NCBI RefSeq assembly: GCF_027498035.1
Contig: NZ_CP114978.1
Coordinates: 62,001-126,000 of the forward strand
DNA from: Pseudoxanthomonas sp.
GTDB taxonomy: Bacteria; Pseudomonadota; Gammaproteobacteria; Xanthomonadales; Xanthomonadaceae
Direction of reading: 5' to 3'
Length of the DNA stretch: 64,000 nucleotides
The position numbers and the translations under genes are program-made. The stretch's first letter is position 1. Every line of letters begins with the position of its first letter. A model generated the notes under the pieces. It had not been told where the DNA came from, searched no databases, and was given only the letters and a program-made list of their open reading frames with translations. Shown in pieces: positions 33,546-43,551 of the stretch.

Positions 33546-34856
33546 TCAACCGGCGGGAGGCGCCTGCGGCGCAGCGCTTGGCGCCGGGCCGCTGATACTG
33601 GCAATCGCAGCCTGGGCGGCGCCGAGCTTGCGGCGCTGTTCGCCATCTTCGCAACGTGCCAGCGCCTGGGTCAGCAGGGCCGAGGCCTCGGCGTCGCGGC
33701 CAAAGCGTTCGGCCAGCAGCAGTGCGGTCTCCAGTGCCCACTGCGGCGCCGCTTGCGCGCTGGGCCAGGCCTTGAGCATCGCCAGGTGCAGGTCCACGGC
33801 AAGCTGCTGCTGGCCGGTCATGGTCGCGCGTGCGGCCAGTTGGCTGGCCTGTTCGGCGGTGAGCGGGACGAAGTCGGGATCGGCCTGCAGCGCGTCGCGC
33901 AACAGGATCAGCGCGGGACGGTCCTGTTTTTCCAGCAGCAGCGCGTTGAGGTATTGGCGTGCATGATCCAGGCGCTCGGCGGTGCGTGGGCTGCTGGCCA
34001 GCAGGCGCTGGTACAGGGCGTGGACGTCCAGGCCGACCGCGCGCGAGCGCACTTCGCTGCGCAGGATCTCCAGCGCGGTGTCGGTGCGGCCTTCGCGGAC
34101 ATGCAGTTCGGCTTCGTCCAGTACGCGCTGGTCGGGTGCGTCGGCGTGGTGGTGCAGGTCGTTGTGCGCGTCAGGCTCGTAGCCCAGTTCCTCGTGGTAC
34201 TGGTAGACCAGATAGCCCATGAAGTGGAAGGTGGCGAACAGGCCCCAGATGGTGATGGCGGCCAGCACCAGTTCGTCCAGGATGGGCGGCAACAGGCCTT
34301 TGGCCCAGCGGCTTGCGGTGATCATGCTGGCCTGCATCACGAACAGCACGCCGAAGGCAGCCAGGTAGGGCCAGCCGATCCGGGTGGCCAGCGCAATGGC
34401 CACGGCCGGATTGAGCGCGCGACGCAGGCTGCCATCCATCGCCAGCGAAATGACGAACCCTGGCTGCAACAGGACCACGGCGACCAGCACGATCATCCCG
34501 ACGATCAGTCCGCCGGCACCGAAGGCCAGGACCACGATCACGACCAGTGCGATCATCATCGCGAACAGTCGCCACACCGTGCCGTCGCGCGAGTCCTGCA
34601 GGATTTCCGGTGCCTGCATCCGGCCATCGGCAGTGTGGCGCAGGATGTCGAAGGCATAGGCGTAGATCGCGCCCCAGGTCAGCAGCGAGAGCAGCCAGCC
34701 GATGCCCGGCACCATCCGGCTCAGGGTGCACAGCGTGAGGGTGACCAGCGTGATCAGCGCGGTGCCGCGCAATGGATAAAGCGGAAAGCTCCGCAGCTGG
34801 GTCCAGAACGGCTTTGGCGCGGCCGGAAGCCGCGCACTGCGCGAACGCTGGTGCAT
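33546..34856 (-). CDS. multi-pass membrane protein with C-terminal TPR-like region, function unknown
   Basis: A 436-residue protein with about five or six transmembrane helices between residues 30 and 220. They are glycine-rich and resemble the DUF4013-type membrane domain. A histidine/aspartate-rich connector (DAHNDLHHHADAPD) precedes a soluble helical region (about 250-430) with repeats of the type DTALEILRSEVRSRA and ASALLTQALARC. The end is Ala/Pro-rich. I do not recognise a specific family with known function. It is convergent with the rhomboid gene, whose tail also looks TPR-like. The ATG at 34856 is the first good start. Confidence 0.7.
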   Translation of the reverse strand: MHQRSRSARLPAAPKPFWTQLRSFPLYPLRGTALITLVTLTLCTLSRMVPGIGWLLSLLTWGAIYAYAFDILRHTADGRMQAPEILQDSRDGTVWRLFAMMIALVVIVVLAFGAGGLIVGMIVLVAVVLLQPGFVISLAMDGSLRRALNPAVAIALATRIGWPYLAAFGVLFVMQASMITASRWAKGLLPPILDELVLAAITIWGLFATFHFMGYLVYQYHEELGYEPDAHNDLHHHADAPDQRVLDEAELHVREGRTDTALEILRSEVRSRAVGLDVHALYQRLLASSPRTAERLDHARQYLNALLLEKQDRPALILLRDALQADPDFVPLTAEQASQLAARATMTGQQQLAVDLHLAMLKAWPSAQAAPQWALETALLLAERFGRDAEASALLTQALARCEDGEQRRKLGAAQAAIASISGPAPSAAPQAPPAG

Positions 34857-34976
34857 GCATCAATCCCTTGATTCCCCTGTGAAGCGCCGATTGTGTGGCT
34901 TGCCATTGCGTGGCGCAATTGCCATGCAATGGCAAGATCAGTGCGGCCGATCCGTGGCCATTGGGTGTCGCTGGAC

Positions 34977-35429
34977 TCAGTGCGTGCGCTTGAAGGTATA
35001 GGTGCCGTCCTGGCTATGCAGTTCGTCGGCCGAGACCACATCGAACCGGACGTCCTGGGCAGCCTTGTCCTGCGGGTCCAACAGCAGCGCGCCGGGGCCG
35101 GCGGCCGACCAGGTGCCGGCGCTGCTGAGCTGCGCGCCACCGGCGTTCAAGGTCTGGGTGTAGCTGCCATCGGCTTCGATCATCAGCTTGGAGCCGTTGC
35201 CGTCGAACTCGCCGGCCAGGGCTTTGCTGTCGATCATTACGCCGGCCTTGTCGGTGACTTCGGCGGCGGGTGCCTGGTCGACTGCCGTGATGAAGTCATT
35301 GGCAGGCGCGGTCGTGGCCGCTGCATCGGCCTGCGCCGGCGTCGAAGCGGCCGGTGGCTCGGCGGGCTTGCAGGCGGCCAGCGCCAGTACGGCAGCGGCG
35401 GTGAGCAGGGACAGGCGAAGTGGCGTCAT
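34977..35429 (-). CDS. hypothetical lipoprotein
   Basis: A 150-residue protein with a lipoprotein signal (lipobox LALAAC, Cys20) and an Ala/Pro/Thr-rich linker to about residue 60. The small C-terminal domain has a lipocalin-like or meander pattern (GEFDGNGSKLMIEADGSYTQ, SSAGTWSAAGPGALLLDP, DGTYTFKRTH). It would be anchored in the outer membrane facing the periplasm. No known family is recognised. It lies 48 bases downstream of the HerA-like ATPase gene on the same strand. Confidence 0.75.
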   Translation of the reverse strand: MTPLRLSLLTAAAVLALAACKPAEPPAASTPAQADAAATTAPANDFITAVDQAPAAEVTDKAGVMIDSKALAGEFDGNGSKLMIEADGSYTQTLNAGGAQLSSAGTWSAAGPGALLLDPQDKAAQDVRFDVVSADELHSQDGTYTFKRTH

Positions 35430-35477
35430 CGGGGGGATTCCTTGTGGCTTGCGTGCTTTCAACAATATTGCGGACGA

Positions 35478-36995
35478 TCAGCGGCTCTTGCCGCCGAATA
35501 ACCCGCCCAGCAGGCCGCGCAGGATCTGCCGGCCGACCTGGTTGCCGACGGTGCGCGCGGTCTGCTTGGCCATGGCTTCGACCAGGCCCTGGCGGCGGCC
35601 GGTGCCGAACATCACGTCCTTGACCGCCTTGCCGAAGCCGCTATTGGCGTCGGCGGACTTGGAGGCTGGGGTATCGGCTTTGGCCGGCGGGGCCTGGGCC
35701 TGTTCGGTGGCGGTGCCGGCGCGCTTGAGCAGCAGTTCGGCGGCCGATTCGCGGTTGATGGCGGTGTCGTACTTCACGCCGACCGGGCTGCCGGCGCGGA
35801 CCTGGTTGCGTTCGGCCTCGTTGATCGCGCCCATCCGGCAGCGCGGTGGCGAGACCATGGTCTGCTGCACGGGCATGGGGATGCCCTTGTCCTGCAGCGT
35901 GGAGACCAGCGCTTCGCCGGTGCCCAGCGAAGACAGGGTGCTGGCCACGTCCAGTTTCGGGTTGGGGACGAAGGTCTCGGCCGCGGTCCTGACCGCCTTC
36001 TGGTCGCGCGGGGTGAAGGCGCGCAGCGCGTGCTGCAGGCGGTTGCCCAGCTGGCCCAGGATGTTGTCCGGCACGTCGTCGGGGAACTGCGAACAGAAGT
36101 ACACGCCCACGCCCTTGGAGCGGATCAGGCGCACGACCTGCTCGATGCGCTGCTGCAACGCCGGTGGCGCATCGTCGAACAGCAGGTGCGCTTCGTCGAA
36201 GATGAAGACCAGCTTGGGTTTGTCCAGGTCGCCGACTTCGGGCAGGTTCTCGAACAGTTCCGACAGCAGCCACAGCAGGAAGGACGAATACAGGCGTGGC
36301 TTGAGCACCAGCTGGTCGGCGGCCAGGATCCCGATCACGCCGCGGCCGTCGGTGCCCACGCGCATCAGGTCGGCCAGTTCCAGCGCAGGTTCGCCGAAGA
36401 AGCGGTCGCCGCCGTCCTGGTCCAGGCGCAGCAGCGAACGCTGGATCGCGGCCACCGACTGGGCGCTGACCAGGCCGTACTGGGTGGAGACTTCCTTGCG
36501 TTCCTCCACGACCAGGCCGAGCAGGGCGCGCAGGTCGTCCAGGTCCAGCAGCAGCAGGCCGCGGTCGTCGGCCAGCTTGAACACGATGTCCAGCACGCCG
36601 GACTGGGTGTCGTTGAGTTCCAGGATGCGGCCCAGCAGGGTCGGGCCCATCTCGGTCACGGTGGTGCGTACCGGGTGACCCAGCTTGCCGTACAGGTCCC
36701 AGAAGATCACCGGCGATGCGGCCGGGGCGTAGTCGGCAATGCCGATCTCGGCCGCGCGGGTGGTGACCCGTTCGCTGCCGTCGCCAGCGACGGCCAGCCC
36801 GGCCACGTCGCCCTTCACGTCGGCCATGAACACCGGCACGCCCAACCGCGAGAAGCCTTCGGCCAGTGTCATCAGGGTCACGGTCTTGCCGGTGCCGGTG
36901 GCGCCGGCCACCAGGCCGTGGCGATTGCCGAACTTCGGCAGCAGGTTGACGGGGATGTCGTCGGTGACGCCTTTGCCCAGCAGGATCGGGTCCAT
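35478..36995 (-). CDS. HerA-like helicase/ATPase of DUF853 (YjgR) family
   Basis: A 505-residue P-loop ATPase of the HerA/FtsK superfamily, DUF853 branch (E. coli YjgR). It opens with PVNLLPKFGNRHGLVAGATG TGKT-type Walker A near residue 35 and VFMADVKGDVAGLA. The Walker B is KLVFIFDEAHLLFDDAP near residue 260, and the arginine-containing QFPDDVPDNILGQLGNR segment follows. The tail holds an Ala-rich linker and a Gly-rich end (GLLGGLFGGKSR). The cellular role is unknown; DNA translocation is inferred from the superfamily. The ATG at 36995 gives the family N-terminus (MDPILLGKG). Confidence 0.9.
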   Translation of the reverse strand: MDPILLGKGVTDDIPVNLLPKFGNRHGLVAGATGTGKTVTLMTLAEGFSRLGVPVFMADVKGDVAGLAVAGDGSERVTTRAAEIGIADYAPAASPVIFWDLYGKLGHPVRTTVTEMGPTLLGRILELNDTQSGVLDIVFKLADDRGLLLLDLDDLRALLGLVVEERKEVSTQYGLVSAQSVAAIQRSLLRLDQDGGDRFFGEPALELADLMRVGTDGRGVIGILAADQLVLKPRLYSSFLLWLLSELFENLPEVGDLDKPKLVFIFDEAHLLFDDAPPALQQRIEQVVRLIRSKGVGVYFCSQFPDDVPDNILGQLGNRLQHALRAFTPRDQKAVRTAAETFVPNPKLDVASTLSSLGTGEALVSTLQDKGIPMPVQQTMVSPPRCRMGAINEAERNQVRAGSPVGVKYDTAINRESAAELLLKRAGTATEQAQAPPAKADTPASKSADANSGFGKAVKDVMFGTGRRQGLVEAMAKQTARTVGNQVGRQILRGLLGGLFGGKSR

Positions 36996-37170
36996 GGAGG
37001 TTCTCGCGCGAAGTCGGGATTGATTCTAGGCGCAGTTGGGGTCGGGTGATGGCGCGCCAACGGGCCGGGCATTGATCCTGACCGGCAAGTGCGTCGGCGT
37101 GTGTCGTGGCCTTGCCGCTGCGCTGCGGCGGCGGCTACCCTGCCGATCCGTTTATGTCCGTGCATGCCTG

Positions 37171-38754
37171 ATGCCTGTTCCGTTCCGTGCCTTGCCGTTG
37201 CTTGCCGCCCTTGTCCTGCTGTCGCTGGCCACGCCCGCCATGGCGTGGGTTTCCGCCAAGGACCGGGCTGCCGCCGATGCGCTGGCCCAGCAGATGCAGG
37301 TTGCCGAAAAGCGCTACACCAACGCGCTGGTGCTCACTTCCAACAGCGACCCCAAGGGCCAGGCCGAAAGCGATGCGGCGCTGGAGGACATGGAAGACGT
37401 GCTGGACGCCTGCGCCAAGCAGAAGGGGTGCCAGATGCACACCCTGCTGGCCACCTACAAGCGCCTGCTGAAGGAAAAGGTGGATGCCGAGTCCGACGCC
37501 GAAGGCGACGACCTGATGGGCGAGGACGATGGCAGCGACCCGCTGGACGACGGCAGCGACCACAGCGTGCCGGCCAGCTCGAACGTGCCCGATTCGGCAC
37601 GCACCGCGCGCCTGCTGGACGACCATCGCCATCCCTTCGATTCGATGGTCGAGTACAACCCGGCCGTGCAGGCCGGCATCCGGCGCTGGCTGACCGACAT
37701 GCGCGGCACGCTGATCGACAGCTACGAGAACTACCAGAACATGCGTCCGCAGATGCTGCCGGCCTGGCAGGCCACCGGCCTGCCCGAGGCGCTGCTGTTC
37801 GGGATCATGGCCAAGGAGTCCAACGGCCGGGTGCATGTCAGCTCGCGCGCCGGGGCCGCCGGCCTGTTGCAGTTCATGCCCGCCACCGGCAGCCGCTTCG
37901 GCCTGGGCCAGGATGGCACCGGCTTCGACACGCGCTTCGACCCGTACTCGGCCACTGAAGCCGCCGCGTCTTACATGAACGAGCGGATGGGTGAGCTGGG
38001 CCGCAATATCGAATTCGCCCTGGCCGCCTACAACGGTGGCGAAGGTCGCGCCGCGCGCATCTGGCGCGACCACCCGGGTTCGAGCTTCTGGGACGCAGAC
38101 GTGTACAGGCAGTTCCCGGCCGAAACCCAGGACTACGTGCCGATGGTGATCGCCGCGGCCTGGCTGTACCTGCATCCCAAGCAGTACGGGCTGGAATTCC
38201 CGAAAGTCGACGCCACCCCGGCACCGCTGAAGCTGGCCCGCACCGCCTCGATCTATGAACTGACCATCTGCCTGGGCACCGGGCATACGCGCGAAGGCTT
38301 CATGCGCGCGCTGCGCAACCTCAATCCGCGCTACCAGGCCGAAACCTGGATCCCGGCCGGCACCGTGCTCAACGCCAACGCACACATGGTCAGCCTGTAC
38401 AACCGCCAGTGCGTGAAAGGCCCGACCGCCGAGCTGGCCCATACCCTGGTCACGGCCACGGTCGATTCGGCCATCAAATACGACAGCCCCCGCAGCACGC
38501 ACGTGGCGGTGGGGGATGTGAGTGGTGTGCCGGTGGGCGTGCCGACCACCGTGGCCACTGGTACGCCGAAGGCGGCCAGGCCCAAGGCCGCGCAGGTCCG
38601 CAGCTACAAAGTGGCCCGTGGCGACACGCTGGGCAAGATCGTCGGCAAGTTCCAGTGCCAGACCAAGGAGATCGCCAAGGCCAATGGCCTGCGCGCGCCG
38701 GCCTATGCGCTCAAGCCGGGGCAGAAGCTCAAGCTGGTCGGCTGCGACGGTTGA
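37171..38754 (+). CDS. membrane-bound-type lytic transglycosylase (MltD-like) with LysM
   Basis: A 527-residue periplasmic protein with a signal peptide (TPAMA-WVS). An acidic spacer (about residues 110-130, GEDDGSDPLDDGSD) precedes the SLT domain with catalytic Glu216 in IMAKESNGRVHVSSRAGAAG and then GLLQFMPATG, AAASYMNERM and LAAYNGGEGR. One LysM module lies near residues 477-520 (YKVARGDTLGKIVGKFQC). MltD-like enzymes cut peptidoglycan glycan strands to 1,6-anhydromuropeptides. There is no lipobox, so membrane anchoring is doubtful. The ATG at 37171 is the one directly before the signal peptide. Confidence 0.9.
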   Translation: MPVPFRALPLLAALVLLSLATPAMAWVSAKDRAAADALAQQMQVAEKRYTNALVLTSNSDPKGQAESDAALEDMEDVLDACAKQKGCQMHTLLATYKRLLKEKVDAESDAEGDDLMGEDDGSDPLDDGSDHSVPASSNVPDSARTARLLDDHRHPFDSMVEYNPAVQAGIRRWLTDMRGTLIDSYENYQNMRPQMLPAWQATGLPEALLFGIMAKESNGRVHVSSRAGAAGLLQFMPATGSRFGLGQDGTGFDTRFDPYSATEAAASYMNERMGELGRNIEFALAAYNGGEGRAARIWRDHPGSSFWDADVYRQFPAETQDYVPMVIAAAWLYLHPKQYGLEFPKVDATPAPLKLARTASIYELTICLGTGHTREGFMRALRNLNPRYQAETWIPAGTVLNANAHMVSLYNRQCVKGPTAELAHTLVTATVDSAIKYDSPRSTHVAVGDVSGVPVGVPTTVATGTPKAARPKAAQVRSYKVARGDTLGKIVGKFQCQTKEIAKANGLRAPAYALKPGQKLKLVGCDG

Positions 38755-38976
38755 TTCCGTCGCGCGGTTCGGCATGAGGCGCGCCTGCGGTGCACCTTTG
38801 GCGTGCAAAGGCATTGAAGAAGACAGGGGTGTGACGCGGGGCGTGGCTTTTCCTGAACGAATGCCTTGTTGCTGGCGGCGCCCCTGTCATCAGTCATGCA
38901 GGCAGGTGCGTTGACTGTCGTTAATCTTGACGGCTGTTGCCTGGGGGCGTGCCGTCCCCATCCGGAGAATCAGTGC

Positions 38977-40191
38977 ATGTCGCGTAAATGGAAGATCGCC
39001 CTGGCGGTGGTCGTATTGGTGGTGGTCGTGGTGTTCGGACTGCGCGCATGCGGCAGGAAAGACCCGGCCGACCTGAAGCAGGGTGGCCAGGACAGCAACA
39101 AGCCGGTGCCGGTGACGGTCGAGGCGGTGACCAGCCAGGACGTGCCCGTGTACCGCAACGCGACCGGTACGGTCACTGCACTCAACACCGTGACCATCAA
39201 TCCGCAGACCAGCGGACGCCTGATGAGCCTGGATTTCACCGAAGGCCAGCCGGTCAAGAAGGGCCAGGTGCTGGCCCGGATCGATCCGCGCGAGCTCCAG
39301 GCCAGCTATGACCAGGCCGCTGCTTCGAAAAAGCAGAACCAGGCCCAGCTGCAGACCGCACGCGATACCAATGCGCGCCTGACCGACCCGGCCTACGCGC
39401 CATACGTGGCCCGCACCGACATCGACACCCAGAAGAACCTGGTGGCCCAGTACCAGGCGGGCGTGGCCGCGGCCGATGCCGCCATGCAGGCGGCCAGCGT
39501 GCAGCTGCAGTACACCACCATCGTCTCGCCGCTGGACGGCATCGCCGGTATTCGCGGTGTGGACGTGGGCAACATCGTCAGCACCAGTTCGTCGATCGTC
39601 ACCATCACCCAGGTCGAGCCGATCTATGCCTCCTTCAGCCTGCCGGCGCAGGACCTGGGCGCGGTGCGTGCGGCACAGGCACAGGGCAAGGCGTCCGTCG
39701 CGGCGCTGGACAGCACCGACCAGCACGTGATCGCCGGCGACGGCGTGCTGGACGTGGTCGACAACCAGATCAGCACCGATACCAACACCTTCGCACTGCG
39801 CGCGCGCTTCCCCAACGCCGACCACGTGCTGTGGCCGGGCCAGTTCGTCAACGTGCGCCTGCAGGTCGGCAACATCGGCGCTGGCCTGGTGGTTCCGACC
39901 CAGGCGGTGCAGCGCGGCCCGGACAGCGACTACGTGTACGTGGTCCAGGCCGACAGCACGGTCAAGATGCAGGACGTGACCACCAGCGTCGAGGTGGGCG
40001 ACACCCACGTCGTGGTGACCAAGGGCCTGAAGGCCGGCGACCGCGTGGTCACCGAAGGCCAGTTCCGGCTCAAGCCCAATGCCAAGGTCGATGCGCTCAA
40101 GCCTGGCCAGGCCCCGCCGGAGCCGACCGCGGAAGAACTGCAGCAGGCCACGCACGGCCAGAAGGGTGGTCGTCGCGGTCCGCCGCGCTGA
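38977..40191 (+). CDS. mdtA: RND efflux periplasmic adaptor subunit (MdtA-like)
   Basis: The 404-residue membrane fusion protein has an N-terminal membrane helix (WKIALAVVVLVVVVVFGL) and a lipoyl domain (TVTALNTVTINPQTSGRL). A helical hairpin follows (DQAAASKKQNQAQLQTARDT, DTQKNLVAQYQAGV), then a second lipoyl half (STIVSPL-type QYTTIVSPLDGIAGIRGVD) and beta-barrel/proximal domains. It bridges the inner-membrane pump to an outer-membrane channel. The C-terminus is Gln/Gly/Arg-rich. The ATG at 38977 is preceded by GGAGAA. Two RND pump genes follow in the same direction, giving an mdtABC-like operon. Confidence 0.93.
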   Translation: MSRKWKIALAVVVLVVVVVFGLRACGRKDPADLKQGGQDSNKPVPVTVEAVTSQDVPVYRNATGTVTALNTVTINPQTSGRLMSLDFTEGQPVKKGQVLARIDPRELQASYDQAAASKKQNQAQLQTARDTNARLTDPAYAPYVARTDIDTQKNLVAQYQAGVAAADAAMQAASVQLQYTTIVSPLDGIAGIRGVDVGNIVSTSSSIVTITQVEPIYASFSLPAQDLGAVRAAQAQGKASVAALDSTDQHVIAGDGVLDVVDNQISTDTNTFALRARFPNADHVLWPGQFVNVRLQVGNIGAGLVVPTQAVQRGPDSDYVYVVQADSTVKMQDVTTSVEVGDTHVVVTKGLKAGDRVVTEGQFRLKPNAKVDALKPGQAPPEPTAEELQQATHGQKGGRRGPPR

Positions 40192-40274
40192 TGCACGCCA
40201 GCCCGCGTCGCCTTCGTGGCGCGGGCAGGTCGCGTGATGCGACCGCCATGACGATCTGACAGGACGGACTTCCC

Positions 40275-43200
40275 TTGGGCTTCTCCAGCATTTTCATCCG
40301 CCGCCCCATCGCCACCACGCTGCTGATGATTGGCGTGACGCTGCTGGGCATCATGGGTTACCGCAGCCTGCCGGTCTCGGCGCTGCCGGAAATCGATTCG
40401 CCCAGCCTGGTGGTGACCACCCAGTATCCCGGCGCCAGCGCGGCGACCATGGCGGCGTTGGTGACCACGCCGCTGGAGCGCCAGCTGGGCCAGATCTCCG
40501 GCATGGAGATGATGACCTCCGATTCGTCGGCGGGCCTGTCCACGATCGTGCTGCAGTTCTCGATGGAGCGCGACATCGACGTCGCCTCGCAGGACGTGCA
40601 GTCGGCCATCCGCCAGGCCACGCTGCCCAGCGGCCTGCCGTACCAGCCCACCTACAACCGGGTGAACCCGGCCGACGCGGCCATCGTCACCCTGAAGCTG
40701 ACCTCGGACACGCTGCCGCTGCGCGAGGTCAATCGCTACGCCGATTCGATCCTGGCCCAGCGCCTGTCGCAGGTGCCGGGCGTGGGCCTGGTGTCGATCG
40801 CCGGCAACGTGCGCCCCGCGGTGCGCATCCAGGTCAACCCGGCGATGCTGTCGAGCATGGGCCTGACCCTGGAAGACCTGCGCAGCGCGTTGACCGAGGC
40901 CAACGTCAACGCACCCAAGGGTTCGCTCAACGGCGCCACCCAGTCCTACAGCATCGGCACCAACGACCAGATCGAAGACGCCGCCGGCTACAACAGCACC
41001 ATCATCAGTTACAAGAACGGCGCGCCGGTCCGCCTGGGCGATGTGGCCAAGGTGATCGATGGGGTCGAGAACGACCAGCTTTCGGCCTGGGCCGATGGCA
41101 AGCAGGCGGTGCTGCTGGAGATCCGCCGCCAGCCTGGCGCCAACATTGTCCAGACCGTCGCTGCGATCCGCGCGCTGCTGCCGCAGCTCAAGAGCGTGCT
41201 GCCGGCCGAAGTGCACCTGGATGTGTTCTCCGACCGCACCGAGACCATCCGTGCCTCGGTGCATGAGGTGCAGTTCACCCTGATCCTGACCATCGGCCTG
41301 GTGGTGGCGGTGATCTTCGTGTTCCTGCGCCGGCTGTGGGCCACGATCATTCCCTCCATCGCCGTGCCGCTGTCGCTGATGGGCACCTTCGGCGTGATGG
41401 CCTTCGCCGGCATGTCGCTGGACAACCTGTCGCTGATGGCGCTGGTGGTGGCGACCGGGTTCGTGGTCGACGACGCGATCGTGATGATCGAGAACATCGT
41501 CAGGTACATCGAACAGGGCAAGAGTGGGCCGGAAGCGGCCGAAGAGGGCGCCAAGCAGATTGGTTTCACCGTGCTGTCGCTGACCATCTCGCTGGTGGCG
41601 GTGTTCCTGCCGCTGCTGCTGATGCCGGGCGTGACCGGGCGGCTGTTCCATGAGTTCGCCTGGGTGCTGTCGATCGCGGTGATCATCTCGATGCTGGTGT
41701 CGCTGACCCTGACGCCGATGATGTGCGCCTACCTGCTCAAGCCGGACGAGCTGCCCGAGGGCGATGACGCCCACGAGCGCACCCATGCGGCCGGCAAGCA
41801 GAACCTGTGGTCGCGCACCGTCGGCTTGTATGAGCGCACCCTGGACTGGGTACTGGCACGCCAGGGCCTGACCCTGGTGGTGGCGCTGGCGGCGGTGGTG
41901 TTGACCGTCGTGCTGTACGTGGTGATTCCCAAGGGCCTGCTGCCCGAACAGGACACCGGCCTGATCACCGGCGTGGTCCAGGCCGACCAGACGGTGGCCT
42001 TCGAGCAGATGCAGTCGCGCACCCAGGCCGTGGCCGCGGCGCTGAAGCAGGACCCGGCGGTGACCGGCGTGGCGGCCTTCATCGGCACCGGCAGCATGAA
42101 TCCCACGCTCAACCAGGGCCAGATCAGCATCGTGCTGAAGGCGCGCGGCGAACGCGAAGGCCTGGATGAGATCCTGCCGCGCCTGCAGAAGGCGGTGGCC
42201 GGGATTCCCGGCGTGGCGCTGTACCTCAAGCCGGTGCAGGACGTGACCCTGGACACGCGCGTGGCGGCGACCGAATACCAGTTCTCGCTGTCCGATGTCG
42301 ACAGTGCCGAGCTGTCGTCGCAGGCCGAGCGTGTGACCCAGGCCCTGCGCCAGCGTCCTGAACTGTCGGACGTGGGCAACAACGCGGCCAACGCCGGCCG
42401 CGCGCTGATGATCGACATCAATCGCGATACCGCCAGCGCGCTGGGCGTGCCGATGCAGACCATCGACGACACCTTGTACGACGCCTATGGCCAGCGCCAG
42501 ATCTCGACCATCTTCACCTCGCTCAACCAGTACCGCGTGGTGCTGGAAGTGGCGCCGGAATTCCGCACCCGCGATGCGCTGATGAACAAGCTGGCCGTGG
42601 CCAGCAACGGCAGCGGTGCGCTGACCGGCAGCAACGCGACCACGCTGGGCCAGGTGACCTCAAGCAATTCGTCCACCGCCACCGGCATCGGCAACGCCAA
42701 CACGGGCATCACCGTGGGCACCGCCGGCGGGATCCCGCTGTCGGCGCTGGCGACCACGCGCATCGGTACCACGCCGCTGGTCATCAGCCACCAGCAGCAG
42801 CTGCCGGCCGTGACCATCTCGTTCAACGTAACCTCGGGCTATTCGCTGTCGCAGGCGGTGGCCGCGATCAACGAGGTCCGCGAAGACCTCAACCTGCCCG
42901 ACACCGTGCGGACCGAATTCATCGGCAAGGCCGCCGAGTATTCGTCCAGCCAGTCCGACGTGGTCTGGCTGCTGCTGGCCGCGGTGGTGGTGATCTACAT
43001 CGTGCTGGGCGTGCTGTACGAAAGCTACATCCATCCCTTCACCATCATCTCGACCCTGCCGCCGGCTGGCGTCGGCGCGCTGCTGGCGCTGATGCTGTGC
43101 GGGATGAGCCTGTCGGTGGACGGCATCGTCGGCATCGTGCTGCTGATCGGCATCGTCAAGAAGAACGCGATCATGATGATCGACTTCGCCATCGACGCGC

Positions 43201-43514
43201 GCCGTGAAGGCATGAGCGCGCACGATGCGATCCGCCGCGCCTGCCTGCTGCGCTTCCGCCCGATCATGATGACCACCGCCGCCGCGTTGCTGGGCGCGCT
43301 GCCGCTGGCGCTGGGTGATGGCATCGGCTCGGAACTGCGCAAGCCGCTGGGCGTGTCCATCGTCGGTGGCCTGCTGCTGTCGCAGCTGGTGACGCTGTAC
43401 ACCACGCCGGTGATCTACCTGTACATGGAGCGGTTCTCGCAGCGCGTGCAGGACTGGCGCGACCGCCGTGCCGCGCGCCATGGCAGTGCCGCGCCGTCGC
43501 CGGAGGCCGGCTGA
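40275..43514 (+). CDS. mdtB: RND efflux pump permease subunit (MdtB-like)
   Basis: A 1079-residue 12-helix HAE1-family proton/drug antiporter. The start FIRRPIATTLLMIGV, the TM4 segment ATGFVVDDAIVMIENI with the paired aspartates of the proton relay, and the late GIVLLIGIVKKNAIMMIDFA with its Lys are typical. A TTG at 40275 is the only start that keeps the conserved N-terminus; AGGACGG lies about 8 bases upstream. Between about residues 775 and 820 there is a Ser/Gly/Asn/Thr-rich insertion absent from E. coli MdtB. In E. coli, MdtB and MdtC form a mixed trimer. Confidence 0.92.
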   Translation: MGFSSIFIRRPIATTLLMIGVTLLGIMGYRSLPVSALPEIDSPSLVVTTQYPGASAATMAALVTTPLERQLGQISGMEMMTSDSSAGLSTIVLQFSMERDIDVASQDVQSAIRQATLPSGLPYQPTYNRVNPADAAIVTLKLTSDTLPLREVNRYADSILAQRLSQVPGVGLVSIAGNVRPAVRIQVNPAMLSSMGLTLEDLRSALTEANVNAPKGSLNGATQSYSIGTNDQIEDAAGYNSTIISYKNGAPVRLGDVAKVIDGVENDQLSAWADGKQAVLLEIRRQPGANIVQTVAAIRALLPQLKSVLPAEVHLDVFSDRTETIRASVHEVQFTLILTIGLVVAVIFVFLRRLWATIIPSIAVPLSLMGTFGVMAFAGMSLDNLSLMALVVATGFVVDDAIVMIENIVRYIEQGKSGPEAAEEGAKQIGFTVLSLTISLVAVFLPLLLMPGVTGRLFHEFAWVLSIAVIISMLVSLTLTPMMCAYLLKPDELPEGDDAHERTHAAGKQNLWSRTVGLYERTLDWVLARQGLTLVVALAAVVLTVVLYVVIPKGLLPEQDTGLITGVVQADQTVAFEQMQSRTQAVAAALKQDPAVTGVAAFIGTGSMNPTLNQGQISIVLKARGEREGLDEILPRLQKAVAGIPGVALYLKPVQDVTLDTRVAATEYQFSLSDVDSAELSSQAERVTQALRQRPELSDVGNNAANAGRALMIDINRDTASALGVPMQTIDDTLYDAYGQRQISTIFTSLNQYRVVLEVAPEFRTRDALMNKLAVASNGSGALTGSNATTLGQVTSSNSSTATGIGNANTGITVGTAGGIPLSALATTRIGTTPLVISHQQQLPAVTISFNVTSGYSLSQAVAAINEVREDLNLPDTVRTEFIGKAAEYSSSQSDVVWLLLAAVVVIYIVLGVLYESYIHPFTIISTLPPAGVGALLALMLCGMSLSVDGIVGIVLLIGIVKKNAIMMIDFAIDARREGMSAHDAIRRACLLRFRPIMMTTAAALLGALPLALGDGIGSELRKPLGVSIVGGLLLSQLVTLYTTPVIYLYMERFSQRVQDWRDRRAARHGSAAPSPEAG

Positions 43515-43551
43515 CGGTCGCCGCCAGGCACCGTCGCCGCGAGTCCACGCC

